This document shows, in pieces, positions 18,006 through 27,608 of a stretch of 64,000 nucleotides of DNA (position 1 is the first letter of the stretch; each line of letters starts with the position of its first letter). Source of the stretch: CAYRNY01 sp964425755 (lineage in GTDB: Bacteria > Chloroflexota > Anaerolineae > Aggregatilineales > Aggregatilineaceae); contig CAYRNY010000004.1 of NCBI GenBank assembly GCA_964425755.1, forward strand, positions 62,001 to 126,000, read 5' to 3'. Made by a program: the position numbers and the translations under genes. The notes under the pieces are model-generated. The model was not told the origin of the DNA, did not search any database, and saw only the letters and a program-made list of their open reading frames with translations.

Positions 18006-18143
18006 CGAGGCCGTTACCTGATGTCGCATGACGAGTATTTTCTTTACCGGCAGCTTTAGTGCTAAGGAGGGCGAGCGAGAAAGATAGCGATTCCTGTTTT
18101 TTCACTCTGCAACGTTACTGGTCCTTTTTACTAGGAGGAACCC

Positions 18144-19496
18144 ATGCAAACACAAAAATGGCCTGTTATTTACGTAACTGCGCTGGTCGTGATGAGCCTG
18201 CTGTTCGCGTTTGCAGCAGCGGGATTTGCGCCGCCGCAGAAAGCCCAGGCCCAAGAGGTAGTGAGCCTGACGCTTGGCTCCTGGGACGATGAAAACGGTA
18301 ACAGGCGTCATATGGCCGCCATCGAGGACCTGCAGGTTGAATATCCTCACCTGGAGGTGGAGATCCTGCCCAACCCCGGTGGTGACTGGCACAGCAAAGT
18401 GCTCACCTGGATCGCCGCCGGCGAGCTGCCGGATGTCTACATGGCCGATTCCAGCTACATCCCGCTGTACGTCGAAGCCGGCGGGTTGACCAATCTCACG
18501 CCGTTCGTCGAGGGCGAAGACGGCTTTGACCCCTACGAGACGTTCTACCCGAGCGTGTACGAGAACGGCTTCTACCAGGGCGAGCCGTACCTGCTGGCGA
18601 AGGACTACAGCACGGTAGCGATCTACGCCAACAAGCGGCTGTTTGATGCCGCCGGTATCGAACTGCCCGAAGAGGGCTGGACCTACGACGATCTGCTGGA
18701 TATCGCGATGCAGCTCACGCTGGACGCGAACGGCAACAACGCCGCCAGCCCGGACTTCGACCCGGATAACATCGTCCAGTACGGCATGGACAACCGTGGC
18801 GGCTGGTGGCGCGGCTTCCAGACCACCGTGTATTCGTTTGGGTCGCACACCATCGCCGAAGATGGCAGCACCTTCGACGGCTACATGAACAGCCCCGAGA
18901 CGATCGCGGCCCTGGAATGGATGCGCGACGCGATCCACGTGTGGAGCGTATCGCCGACCTCGAACTGGATCGAAGCGCTGCCCAGCGGCGTCATGCCACT
19001 GTACCTCAACGGCGAGATCGCGATGATCTTCGGCATGGGGCCGTGGTTCCTGGGCATGTTGGAAGAGCAGCCCGGCTTTGAATACGCGATCCTGCCGATG
19101 CCGCACGGCCCCGGCGGGCATCACGGCGCGGTGTGCTGGGCCGGTTTTGGCCTGGCCCCGACCAGCGACCACCCTGAAGAGGCCTGGTTGCTGCTGAAGG
19201 CGCTGGGCACGGAACTCGGCCAGCGGCACTACAGCGAGCACGCGCTGTCCTCGATGCCGGAGTTCATGGAAGGGAAGGTTGATCATCCCTTCTGGGGCAC
19301 CTTCATCAAAGAGGTTGAGTTCCTGGACAGCCTGGACGACCTGAAGAACCCCTACTATCTCCAGTGCATCGGCGACCCGGCCTTCACCGCCGTGATCTTT
19401 GGCGAGGAAGGCGCGGACCTGGACATCGCCGAATACGTAAACGAGACCGTCGTGCCGGAACTTGAAGCGTGCCTGGCTGCTCAAGAAGGCGGCTGA
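18144..19496 (+). CDS. Sugar ABC transporter substrate-binding protein (family 1)
   Basis: This is the binding protein (450 aa) of the second CUT1 importer. TAGGAGGAA precedes ATG 18144. The signal peptide extends to about residue 38 (cleavage near AQA-Q), with no lipobox cysteine. Mature features of family 1 binders are present: LTLGSWDDENGN at the start, then PDVYMADSSYIPLYVEAGGLTNLTP and LYLNGEIAMIFG. It contains many aromatic residues suited to oligosaccharide stacking. It is followed by two permease genes after a leaky-terminator-like stem-loop. Confidence 0.92.
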   Translation: MQTQKWPVIYVTALVVMSLLFAFAAAGFAPPQKAQAQEVVSLTLGSWDDENGNRRHMAAIEDLQVEYPHLEVEILPNPGGDWHSKVLTWIAAGELPDVYMADSSYIPLYVEAGGLTNLTPFVEGEDGFDPYETFYPSVYENGFYQGEPYLLAKDYSTVAIYANKRLFDAAGIELPEEGWTYDDLLDIAMQLTLDANGNNAASPDFDPDNIVQYGMDNRGGWWRGFQTTVYSFGSHTIAEDGSTFDGYMNSPETIAALEWMRDAIHVWSVSPTSNWIEALPSGVMPLYLNGEIAMIFGMGPWFLGMLEEQPGFEYAILPMPHGPGGHHGAVCWAGFGLAPTSDHPEEAWLLLKALGTELGQRHYSEHALSSMPEFMEGKVDHPFWGTFIKEVEFLDSLDDLKNPYYLQCIGDPAFTAVIFGEEGADLDIAEYVNETVVPELEACLAAQEGG

Positions 19497-19522
19497 TCGC
19501 ACGTGATGTAAGCTTAGTGAAT

Positions 19523-19556
19523 GCCGGAGGCAGCCTGGCTGCTTCCGGCTCCTTTT
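19523..19556 (+). terminator. Leaky terminator-like stem-loop after the binding-protein gene
   Basis: GCCGGAGGCAGC (19523-19534) pairs with GCTGCTTCCGGC (19538-19549) over 12 bp with one G-U and a 3-nt loop, followed by TCCTTTT. The short U-run makes partial termination likely, allowing more binding protein than permease. Confidence 0.65.
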
Positions 19557-19607
19557 AGTTGCGCTGCAAACACATTCAGTACCTGATATGGTCGAGAAAG
19601 GTCTGCT

Positions 19608-20534
19608 ATGGCAGCATTAAGCAGAGTGACCAAGCGCTTACCCCAGATGAGTCCCAGTGCCCGGCGCGAGGCGTTGACCTTCTACCTCATGATCTCGCCC
19701 TGGGTGATCGGATTCCTCTTGTTCATCGCCTACCCGGCGTTCCGGTCGTTGTACCTGTCCTTCACGCATTACCTGGTCGGGCGCGAGCCGACGCTGCACG
19801 GCTTTGCCAACTTCTCACGCATGATGGACGATCCGAAGTTCTGGCAGTCGATGAAAATCACGGCGCTATACGTCCTGGGCAGCGTGCCCGGCAGCACGGT
19901 GATCGCGATCGCCATCGCCATGCTGCTGGCGCAGAAAATCCGCATGGTCAACGTGTGGCGCACGATCTACTTTCTGCCGTCGGTCGTAAGCCCGGTCGCC
20001 GTAGCTGTGCTGTGGTTTTACGTGTTCAACCCGCAGTACGGGCTGGTGAACACGCTGCTCGATTACATCGGGATCGAAGGACCCGGCTGGATTTTCGACA
20101 AAGACTGGGCGTTGATCACCGTCATCTTCATGAGCTGGTGGACCGTCGGCGGGCAGATCGTGATCTACCTGGCCGGGTTGAAGGGCATCCCGCGCGAGCT
20201 TTACGAAGCGGTCGAGGTGGACGGGGGCGGCCCCTGGGCCAAGTTCTGGAATGTCACGATCCCGATGCTCAGCCCGACGATCTTCTTCAATGTCGTGCTG
20301 GCCCTGATCGCCGCCTTCCAGATTTTTGAGGGCCCCTGGATCCTGACGCGCGGCGGGCCGGATGACGCCACGCTGACCTACATGCTGAACCTGTATCGCC
20401 AGGCGTTTGAGTTCGGTAATTTCGGCTACGCGTCCGCGCTGGCCTGGGTGCTGTTCGTGATCATTATGTTCTTCACCTTGCTGATCTTTCGCTCGTCAAG
20501 CTTGTGGGTTTATTATGAGGCGGAACGGAAGTAG
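19608..20534 (+). CDS. MalF/UgpA-like sugar ABC permease
   Basis: This is a membrane subunit (308 aa, normal size) of the second CUT1 importer. Six predicted helices; the EAA loop near 215 reads ELYEAVEVDGGGPWAKFWN, with the family's conserved Gly. AAAGG precedes ATG 19608. The next permease begins 3 nt after the stop. Confidence 0.93.
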   Translation: MAALSRVTKRLPQMSPSARREALTFYLMISPWVIGFLLFIAYPAFRSLYLSFTHYLVGREPTLHGFANFSRMMDDPKFWQSMKITALYVLGSVPGSTVIAIAIAMLLAQKIRMVNVWRTIYFLPSVVSPVAVAVLWFYVFNPQYGLVNTLLDYIGIEGPGWIFDKDWALITVIFMSWWTVGGQIVIYLAGLKGIPRELYEAVEVDGGGPWAKFWNVTIPMLSPTIFFNVVLALIAAFQIFEGPWILTRGGPDDATLTYMLNLYRQAFEFGNFGYASALAWVLFVIIMFFTLLIFRSSSLWVYYEAERK

Positions 20535-20537
20535 CGC

Positions 20538-22496
20538 ATGGCAACTTTCACCAAGACATCACAGGATGCACAAACATCGCGGATCCCCCGGCGGCGGGGC
20601 GGTATGTCCTCGTCAACCAGCCGCCTGGTCGGGCGTCTCTTGAGCTATTCGCTGCTGTTGAGTGGCGCTGTGGTCATGATCTTTCCGCTGGTATGGATGG
20701 CGTTGGCGAGCTTCAAGCCGGAATGGCAGATTCTGACCACGCCGCCGATCTGGATCCCGTCGCAATGGGAGCAGGTGCAGGGCGGTGACACGGCCAAAGA
20801 GTTCCCGCTGTGGTATACGGACGTTGACGGCGAACGGATGAAAGTCCTCGAGATCGGCACGCGGCGCTACACGAGCGTCGTGGATGTCACACAGATTCCC
20901 GACCTGGTGTCGGTCCCAGCCGATCAACTCAGCGGGGCTACCCCGGAAACGTTCGGTGACGTGCGGCTCAATGCTCGTACCTGGCGGGCAGAGGATGGCC
21001 CACGGCAGGTGGTCGCGCTGGCTCGCGACGGTGATAATCTCGTTGTCGCGCCGGTCGAGACGTTGCTGGACCATGCTGAGCGCAGGCCCCTTGACGAAGT
21101 GAACGCCGGCGCGCGGGTGCGCGCCACGATCGACGACTACACGTTTTTGGGCCGCGAAGCGCCCGACGGTGAAGGCGTGTTGATCCAGATCGGCCCGGAA
21201 TGGCAGTCGGTGATCGTCGTCCCGGTGGAAGCGGCACGCGATGCGTTCCTGGTCGCTGAAGACGCGCCGGTCGATCCGCAGTTCGTCACGGTCGGCGAAA
21301 CCGAACTGCCGCTGTACGCACTGCGTGACCGCCCGGCAGATGAACGTTATGTGCTGTTGAGCGTCGAGGCCTGGCAGCCGATCATCGAACTGGACCAACT
21401 GGAGACAGCGCACCTGACGGTCGCACCTGACAGGCTCGCGGGGGAACCGGAAATCCGCGCGTTCGGCGCAGCGGTCAAGATGCCGGTGGACACGCTCACA
21501 CACGAGGATGGCACGACCCAGGAAGTGATCATCCTGCAAGAGCAAACCGCCCGCTCCCTGGTGATCCCGGTGGAGGAGGCTTCGACGTTACAGCTCGCCC
21601 CGGTCAGCAAGCGCTTGGGGGAGCCTTTCGTGCGCAACATCGATCGCGTGCCGGTGCGTTATATCGACAATTACGAGGAAGACGGGCGTCAGAAAAGCGT
21701 GGCACTGGTTGGCTCACGCGTGACGATGGCGCTGGTCGCGCCGCAAGCGATCGTCTCGCAGGCGTTCGATGTGCAGCAAAAAGCCCTGGACCGCGTGCTG
21801 CACATCCGGTTCCGCTACGAGAACTACATCGAGGCCATGTCGAAGAATCTCGGTGGCGCGAACTTCGTCACCTTCTTCAAGAACTCGACGATCGTGGTGG
21901 CGCTTAACCTGGTCGGGCATTACTTCTCGGTCATCCTGGTGGCTTATGCATTTGCGCGGCTGCGCGCACCGGGTAAGAATGTGCTGTTCCTGATTTTGCT
22001 GTCCACGATGATGCTGCCGTTTCCCGTGTTGCTGATCCCGACCTACGAAATTTTCCAGACCTTCGGGATGCTGAACACGTTATGGCCGTTGTTTGTCCGG
22101 GCGTTCTTTGGGAACGCCTTCCTGATCTTCCTGCTGCGCCAGTTCTTTATGAGCATCCCGCGTGAGCTGGAAGAGGCAGCGATCATCGACGGCGCGAATA
22201 CGCTGCAGGTGCTGTGGCATGTCATGCTGCCGTTGAGCAAACCTGCCCTGGCGACGATCGGCATCTTCACGTTCTGGTGGCACTGGAACGCGTTCCTGGA
22301 GCCATTCGTTTACGTCAACAGCGTGAAGAACTTCACCGTATCGCTGGGGTTGGCATTCTTCAAAGGGCAGTACGTGTATAATTTCCACTGGCTGATGGCG
22401 GCGGGCATGGTTGCGATCATCCCGGTGATCACGATCTTCTTCTTTGCCCAGCGCTACTTCATTGAGGGCATTCAGTTGACCGGGCTGAAGGGCTGA
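20538..22496 (+). CDS. MalG-like sugar ABC permease with a ~350-residue repeat insertion in its first external loop
   Basis: This is the partner permease of the second CUT1 importer. Helix 1 (about 35-57) is followed by the usual SFKPEWQILTTPPIWIP; then, where MalG relatives go straight to a short link ending in ENY, about 350 extra residues intervene (about 75-425) before FRYENYIEAM and the remaining five helices. The EAA loop is at about 543-562 (ELEEAAIIDGANTLQVLW). At 652 aa it is more than twice the family length. The insertion is beta-rich, predicted outside the membrane, and built of about six 57-residue repeats. Neighbouring spacing is tight (3 nt behind the first permease). E. coli MalF has a smaller external domain that touches its binding protein, so a similar role is possible. 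Confidence 0.9.
   Translation: MATFTKTSQDAQTSRIPRRRGGMSSSTSRLVGRLLSYSLLLSGAVVMIFPLVWMALASFKPEWQILTTPPIWIPSQWEQVQGGDTAKEFPLWYTDVDGERMKVLEIGTRRYTSVVDVTQIPDLVSVPADQLSGATPETFGDVRLNARTWRAEDGPRQVVALARDGDNLVVAPVETLLDHAERRPLDEVNAGARVRATIDDYTFLGREAPDGEGVLIQIGPEWQSVIVVPVEAARDAFLVAEDAPVDPQFVTVGETELPLYALRDRPADERYVLLSVEAWQPIIELDQLETAHLTVAPDRLAGEPEIRAFGAAVKMPVDTLTHEDGTTQEVIILQEQTARSLVIPVEEASTLQLAPVSKRLGEPFVRNIDRVPVRYIDNYEEDGRQKSVALVGSRVTMALVAPQAIVSQAFDVQQKALDRVLHIRFRYENYIEAMSKNLGGANFVTFFKNSTIVVALNLVGHYFSVILVAYAFARLRAPGKNVLFLILLSTMMLPFPVLLIPTYEIFQTFGMLNTLWPLFVRAFFGNAFLIFLLRQFFMSIPRELEEAAIIDGANTLQVLWHVMLPLSKPALATIGIFTFWWHWNAFLEPFVYVNSVKNFTVSLGLAFFKGQYVYNFHWLMAAGMVAIIPVITIFFFAQRYFIEGIQLTGLKG
20838..21752 (+). 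repeat. Six ~57-residue repeats inside the MalG-like permease
   Basis: Units start near residues 101, 157, 213, 271, 328 and 386. Each has a hydrophobic strand, a short charged turn, and a second strand ending in a form of VxPVE: for example VVALARDGDNLVVAPVE, VLIQIGPEWQSVIVVPVE and VIILQEQTARSLVIPVE; the last unit has MALVAPQA. The repeats are diverged at DNA level. Confidence 0.7.
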
Positions 22497-22559
22497 TGCC
22501 ATGCGGCGGTGGATGCGTGCGACGGATATGCTACGGCGAAAGAGCGGGTTGGCGCAATC

Positions 22560-24890
22560 ATGAGTGAACCGAATACACATCTTTATGCCGGGCGGCACCG
22601 CTGGGCGTTGGCCGTTGTGTTCCTGCTTTCCGGCACGGGGCTGGCCTACGAGATCGCGCTGACCCGGCTCTTTTCTTTGATGTTTCAATATCACGACGTC
22701 TTCTTGATCGTCACGCTGGCGGTGTCAGGGCTGGGAGCGGGTTCCGCGCTGGCGACATATGCCACGCGCAACGCCGGCCAGGCGGTCGCGTGGGGCGACC
22801 TGGCGCGGGCGGCGCTGCTGCTGAGCCTGCTGATGATCGGGACCGCTGTGATCCTGTCGCAGTTATCATCGGCCCGGCTGAAGGTGGTCGCGTTTGTGGC
22901 AGCCGTGCTGCCCTTTGTCGCGATCGGGTTCATCAACGCGGTGTTGTTCGGGCACTTCGCGCGGTCCGGCGGCACGCTGTACGCGGCGGACCTGATCGGC
23001 GCGGCGATCGGCACGGTCGCGGTGGTCGGCGTGGTGAGCTGGTTCGGCGCATTTGACGCGGTCGCGGCGCTGGGGGTGCTCTGCGCGCTGGCGGCGGTCC
23101 TGCTGGCCTGGATCGGACACCAGCCGCGCGGCGTCCAACGCGCGAGCGCGACTGTCACGGTGGTGCTGGCGATCGCGGTCGCGGTTAACAGCGCGGCGGG
23201 CATCGTCGTGTTTTCGCCCGGCAAGCTTGACGACGCGCCACCGGATAAAACGATGATGCGCGTGTTGCAGAACGACCCCAGCGCCGCGATCGTCGCGACG
23301 GAATGGGGGCCGTTCGCGCGGTTGGATGTCGTGGCGACCGCTGATGATGCCGTGCGCTACGTATTCACGGACGGTGGCGCGGGCAGCACGATGGTGCGCT
23401 TCGACGGCGATACCGACGCTGTGCGCTGGCTCACGCGGGAGGTCGCTTACCTGCCCTTCGCGTTTGACGCCGACCGGACGGACAGCGTCTTGATCCTGGG
23501 GGCCGGGGCGGGGAAGGATGTGTTGATGGCGCACCTGGCGGGGATCGCGTCGATCACGGCGGTGGAGATCAACCCGCTGATGATCGATATCACGCGCGAG
23601 TACGCCGACTACAACGGCGCCGTGTTCGATCTGCCCGGCGTGGAGGTCGTGGCGACCGATGGCCGTAATTACGTTGAGCGCAGCGAGGACGCGTACGATC
23701 TGATCTACGCCAACCTGGTTTACAGCCAGGCCGCCACCCCCGGCACCTCGGCGCTGGCCGAAAGCTACGTCTTCACGCGTGAAGCACTGCAAACGTACTG
23801 GGACCGGCTATCCGAACACGGGCGGATCGGCTTTGTGCTGCATCACGGCATTGAGGGCTTGCGCTTGCTGGTCGCCGTGCTGGACATGCTGCAGGCGGAA
23901 GGCTTCACGCTGCAGCAGGCGCTGCGCCATGTATCGCTCGCCTCGCTCCAGGGCACCGATCCCCAGACCCGCACCTCGGTGCTGCTGGTCACGCGGGAGC
24001 CGTGGGAAGGCTCCACAGTCAACACGTATGTGAGCGAGGCGCACCGCCGCAACGCGGGTTTTCTCTACATGCCGATCTACCAGGAAATGGGTCTCGAAGC
24101 GATGGTCCTGGGGGCGATCACGCTGGACGATTACATCGAGGCGAACAGCGAGCGCTTCGACTACACGCCCACAACCGATGACTGGCCCTTTTTCTACCAG
24201 TACGACCCTGGCACCCCGGGCCAACTGAACGACCTCTTGCTTATGAGTCTGTTTCTGGCCGGGGTATACTTGTCGTGGGTGATGTTCTTTTTCGTGCGGC
24301 GCGACCGCGCACACTGGAAACGGGCGGCGCTTGCCCCGTATTTCGCGTTGCTTGGGGCCGGGTTCATGCTGGTCGAGATTCCCCTGATCCAGCGTTTTAA
24401 CCTGCTGCTGGGCCAACCGGCGCTGGCGCTGATCGTGGTCATCGGGACGCTGCTGGTTTCAGGGGGGACCGGCAGCTTGCTGAGCAACCGCCTGTCGGTG
24501 GCGCGGCTGCCGCGCGCGGTGTCCGCGATCGCGGTGTTGATCGGCCTGCTGGTGGTTGGATCGCAGCTCGTCTATCCCGCGCTGATCGAGGCGGCCCTGC
24601 CGCTGGACCTGCCCGCACGGATCGCGGTGACGATGCTGGCGATCGCGCCGTTTGGGCTGTTGATGGGTGTGCCCTTTCCAAGCGGCTTGCGCATCGCTGA
24701 GCAGGTCGACTCGCGCGGCGTCGCGGCCTTCTGGGGCGCGAACGCGACGGCGTCCGTGCTGGGCACGTCCCTGGCGATGATCCTGGCCGTAAACGCGGGG
24801 TTCTCGGCGGCGTTTCTGGCCGGGGCCGCGTTGTATGTGGGGGCGGCGCTGCTTACGTTTGTATCCTGGCCTTTGATGCTTGCACGATGA
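22560..24890 (+). CDS. Multi-pass membrane protein fused to a spermidine-synthase-like domain
   Basis: This is a 776-aa protein with an N-terminal membrane part (about 6-7 helices, residues 15-215, opening with the family sequence SGTGLAYEIALTRLFSL), a soluble spermidine-synthase-like Rossmann domain (about 250-560), and a second membrane part (about 560-775). The SAM/dcSAM site is visible as VLILGAGAGKDVL followed by AVEINPLM and VVATDGRNYV. Most members of this fused family have no known substrate; polyamine synthesis is not established. ATG 22560 is preferred over an upstream GTG at 22509 because the membrane domain follows directly. It lies between the sugar transporter and the GH2 gene, 63 nt after the permease. 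Confidence 0.82.
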   Translation: MSEPNTHLYAGRHRWALAVVFLLSGTGLAYEIALTRLFSLMFQYHDVFLIVTLAVSGLGAGSALATYATRNAGQAVAWGDLARAALLLSLLMIGTAVILSQLSSARLKVVAFVAAVLPFVAIGFINAVLFGHFARSGGTLYAADLIGAAIGTVAVVGVVSWFGAFDAVAALGVLCALAAVLLAWIGHQPRGVQRASATVTVVLAIAVAVNSAAGIVVFSPGKLDDAPPDKTMMRVLQNDPSAAIVATEWGPFARLDVVATADDAVRYVFTDGGAGSTMVRFDGDTDAVRWLTREVAYLPFAFDADRTDSVLILGAGAGKDVLMAHLAGIASITAVEINPLMIDITREYADYNGAVFDLPGVEVVATDGRNYVERSEDAYDLIYANLVYSQAATPGTSALAESYVFTREALQTYWDRLSEHGRIGFVLHHGIEGLRLLVAVLDMLQAEGFTLQQALRHVSLASLQGTDPQTRTSVLLVTREPWEGSTVNTYVSEAHRRNAGFLYMPIYQEMGLEAMVLGAITLDDYIEANSERFDYTPTTDDWPFFYQYDPGTPGQLNDLLLMSLFLAGVYLSWVMFFFVRRDRAHWKRAALAPYFALLGAGFMLVEIPLIQRFNLLLGQPALALIVVIGTLLVSGGTGSLLSNRLSVARLPRAVSAIAVLIGLLVVGSQLVYPALIEAALPLDLPARIAVTMLAIAPFGLLMGVPFPSGLRIAEQVDSRGVAAFWGANATASVLGTSLAMILAVNAGFSAAFLAGAALYVGAALLTFVSWPLMLAR

Positions 24891-24925
24891 TCGTGCAACT
24901 GCTTTGATACCGGTGTAAAGACGCG

Positions 24926-27601
24926 ATGGTCACGAGGGTTCAATGGCATAACGACCTGGCCGAAACACTGCCACTCGATGGTACGTGGCAATTCGCCCTG
25001 GGGGACCAGCAGGGCACGATCGAGGTGCCCGGCGCGTGGGAAGCCCAGGGCTATCCCCGCCGCCTGGACGGTCCCGCCGTTTACGAGCGCACGATCCACA
25101 TTCCCGCCGGGTGGGAAGGGCGGCAGGTCCAGCTTCAATGTGATGCCGTCAGCTATCACGTGGCGATCCAGGTGAACGACATCCGCGTCGGCACGCATAC
25201 CGGGACCTGGACGCGCTTCGCGTGCGACCTTAGCGACGTGCTGTGCCCGGGCACGGACAACACGATCCGGTTCACGGTCTACAAACCCGGCGGGCGCTTC
25301 GGCCTGCGCGAATCGCTGGCCGGTTTTCTGCCGGATGTGGCCGTGATGTTCGGCGGTGTGTGGCAGTCGGTGCGACTGGTGGCGTTTGAGGGACCGGCCT
25401 TTAGCGATATCGCCGTTCACGCGGACGCGCCGAGCGGCACGGTCAGCGCGCGCGCGGTGGTCCACGGCGCGGACGGGCTGGCCGCCGCGCTCAGCGTGTA
25501 CGATCCGGGCGGGCGGCCAGTAGCCGACTGGCACGGGACCGTGCGCGACGGTGCGATCGCGGCGATGCTGGCGGTTGATGCACCTGCGTTGTGGTCGCCG
25601 GAGGCGCCGCAGCGTTACACGCTCGAACTGCGAGTCGGCACGGGAGACACCCTGCAGGCGGTGGCGCGGCGGACGTTTGGTTTCCGATTACTTTCCCACG
25701 AGGGAGAACGCCTGCTGTTCAACGACAGGCCGGTGATGCTGCGCGGGTTGCTGAACTGGGGCTGGTATCCTGACATCCTGTGCCCGGCCCCGGACGACGC
25801 CACGATCCGCGACGAAATGCGCCGCGTCCGCGCGCTGGGGTACAACCTGATCAAGCTGTGCCTGTACGTGCCTGCGCCGCGCTATTTTGAGATCGCGGAC
25901 GAAGAGGGCATGCTGTTGTGGCTGGAGTTGCCGCTGTGGTTGCCCGAAATGACGTCCCACCTGCGCGAGCAAGGCCCGCCGCAGTATCGCGACATCATGG
26001 CGCAGGTGCACCACCATCCCGCGCTCGTCCTGGTCAGCCTGGGCTGCGAGCTGGAACAACACGTCGACCCGGACTGGGTCGCGGCGCTGGATCGCATCGT
26101 GCGCGGTAGCATCCACGGCGCGCTGGTGTGTGATAACAGCGGTTCCGGCGAGGCGTTCGGGTACGGCGGCGATCGGGCCGACTTTTACGATTACCACTTC
26201 TACAGCGACCTGCAGTTCTTTGAACCCCTGGTCGATCACTTCCGGCGTGATTGGCGCGAGGCGCGGCCCTGGATATTCGGCGAGTTCTGCGACTCGGACG
26301 ATTACCGCGACCTCGATACGCTGCTGGAAGGTTATGGCGGCACGCTGCCCTGGTGGGCGCAGGAACAGAATCCGATCCACCCGCTCAGCAAGCTGGCTTA
26401 CAGCCAGCAGGCCGCCCGCATGGCGCGGCTTGACCTGCCGCTGGACGGGCGCGCACTGCAAGACCTGTCGCGGCGCGAGTCGTTTATCGTGCGCAAGACG
26501 ACGCTGGAACGGGTCCGCGCGCGTGCGGGCATGGGCGGATACGTTGTAACCAGCCTGCGCGATACGCCGCTGGCGACCTCATCCATGTTCGACGATTTTG
26601 GGAACAGCAAGGTTGATCCGGATGCCTTCCGCGCGTTCAACGCGGACACGGTGCTGCTGTTGGGGCGCGGGCGTGCGCGGCAGTGGACACGCGGCGGCGA
26701 CCGGCCCGCCCCGGTAGCGCCGTATGACGTGCTGGCAGGCACACGCGCGGCGTTCGACGTGATCCTGGCCCACGCCGGCCCGCCTTTGCCCGGCGGATTG
26801 TTGATCTGGTGGGTGACCGGCCCCGGCGGTTTCGCGCAGTCCGGCGAAGAGGCTATCCCCGGGCCGCTGGCGTTTGCCGGTCCGCGCCGTATCGCGGGCA
26901 TCACGTTCGATGTGCCGGACTCCGCGCACGCGGCGATGCTGCGACTCGACGTGCGTTTTGAGACAGGCGGCGCGGTCGTGCAGAACACCTGGACGCTGTG
27001 GGCATACCCGGCGGTCACACAGTGGCCGGAGGGGACCGGCATCTACGATCCCTGCGGCAGCCTGTCCGACCTCGACGATCTGGGGCAGAGCGTCCCGACG
27101 CTTGATCATGTGTCCGGCGCTGTGCAGACCGTCATCACCAGCACGTTTGACGTGGCGCTGTACGATTTTGTGTATGACGGCGGGGCCGTTCTCTTGCTGC
27201 AAAATGGCAACCGCCCGCTGCCCGCGCGCCCGCTGCCGTTCTGGCGCGAAGCCATCAAGCTGATCGGTGACCATCCCGCGCTCGACGCGTTCCCGCATGC
27301 TGGCGTGGTGGACCTGCAATTCTACGGGCTGGCGACCGATTGGGCCTTCGATACCCGCAAACTGCGCGACACCTTGCCCGAAGCGAGCGCGATCACGCCG
27401 TTGCTGCGCCGGCTCGATGCGCGCCAGTTCGAACTGGCCGACTACTTGCTTGAGATCGCGATCGGGTCGGGGCGACTGATCGCCTCAACGCTGCGTTTTC
27501 AGGGCGGGCTGGGCGACCAGCCGCGCGGCCTGTCGGCGAATCTGGCCGGGCGCTGGCTGCTGTACCGGTTACTCCTGGCACTGCATGACACAGACGCGTG
27601 A
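24926..27601 (+). CDS. Glycoside hydrolase family 2 enzyme
   Basis: This is an 891-aa GH2-type enzyme: sugar-binding jelly-roll (about 10-150; LDGTWQFALGD, VPGAWEAQGYP), Ig-like domain (about 155-255), TIM barrel (about 260-560; RVRALGYNLIKLCLYVP), and about 300 extra C-terminal residues. The likely nucleophile is E453 in IFGEFCD. The acid/base region reads SLGCELEQ (E375), where clan GH-A enzymes almost always have Asn-Glu, so a Cys replaces the Asn. No signal peptide. Activity may be beta-galactosidase, beta-glucuronidase or beta-mannosidase; it cannot be fixed here. The GH35 gene begins 7 nt downstream, so the two are co-transcribed. Confidence 0.85.
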   Translation: MVTRVQWHNDLAETLPLDGTWQFALGDQQGTIEVPGAWEAQGYPRRLDGPAVYERTIHIPAGWEGRQVQLQCDAVSYHVAIQVNDIRVGTHTGTWTRFACDLSDVLCPGTDNTIRFTVYKPGGRFGLRESLAGFLPDVAVMFGGVWQSVRLVAFEGPAFSDIAVHADAPSGTVSARAVVHGADGLAAALSVYDPGGRPVADWHGTVRDGAIAAMLAVDAPALWSPEAPQRYTLELRVGTGDTLQAVARRTFGFRLLSHEGERLLFNDRPVMLRGLLNWGWYPDILCPAPDDATIRDEMRRVRALGYNLIKLCLYVPAPRYFEIADEEGMLLWLELPLWLPEMTSHLREQGPPQYRDIMAQVHHHPALVLVSLGCELEQHVDPDWVAALDRIVRGSIHGALVCDNSGSGEAFGYGGDRADFYDYHFYSDLQFFEPLVDHFRRDWREARPWIFGEFCDSDDYRDLDTLLEGYGGTLPWWAQEQNPIHPLSKLAYSQQAARMARLDLPLDGRALQDLSRRESFIVRKTTLERVRARAGMGGYVVTSLRDTPLATSSMFDDFGNSKVDPDAFRAFNADTVLLLGRGRARQWTRGGDRPAPVAPYDVLAGTRAAFDVILAHAGPPLPGGLLIWWVTGPGGFAQSGEEAIPGPLAFAGPRRIAGITFDVPDSAHAAMLRLDVRFETGGAVVQNTWTLWAYPAVTQWPEGTGIYDPCGSLSDLDDLGQSVPTLDHVSGAVQTVITSTFDVALYDFVYDGGAVLLLQNGNRPLPARPLPFWREAIKLIGDHPALDAFPHAGVVDLQFYGLATDWAFDTRKLRDTLPEASAITPLLRRLDARQFELADYLLEIAIGSGRLIASTLRFQGGLGDQPRGLSANLAGRWLLYRLLLALHDTDA

Positions 27602-27608
27602 GGTTATC

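Noticed and set aside
18102..19502. A 466-codon - strand open frame opposite the second sugar-binding protein
   Set aside because: The opposite strand encodes a clear binding protein with signal peptide and ribosome site; this frame lacks both.
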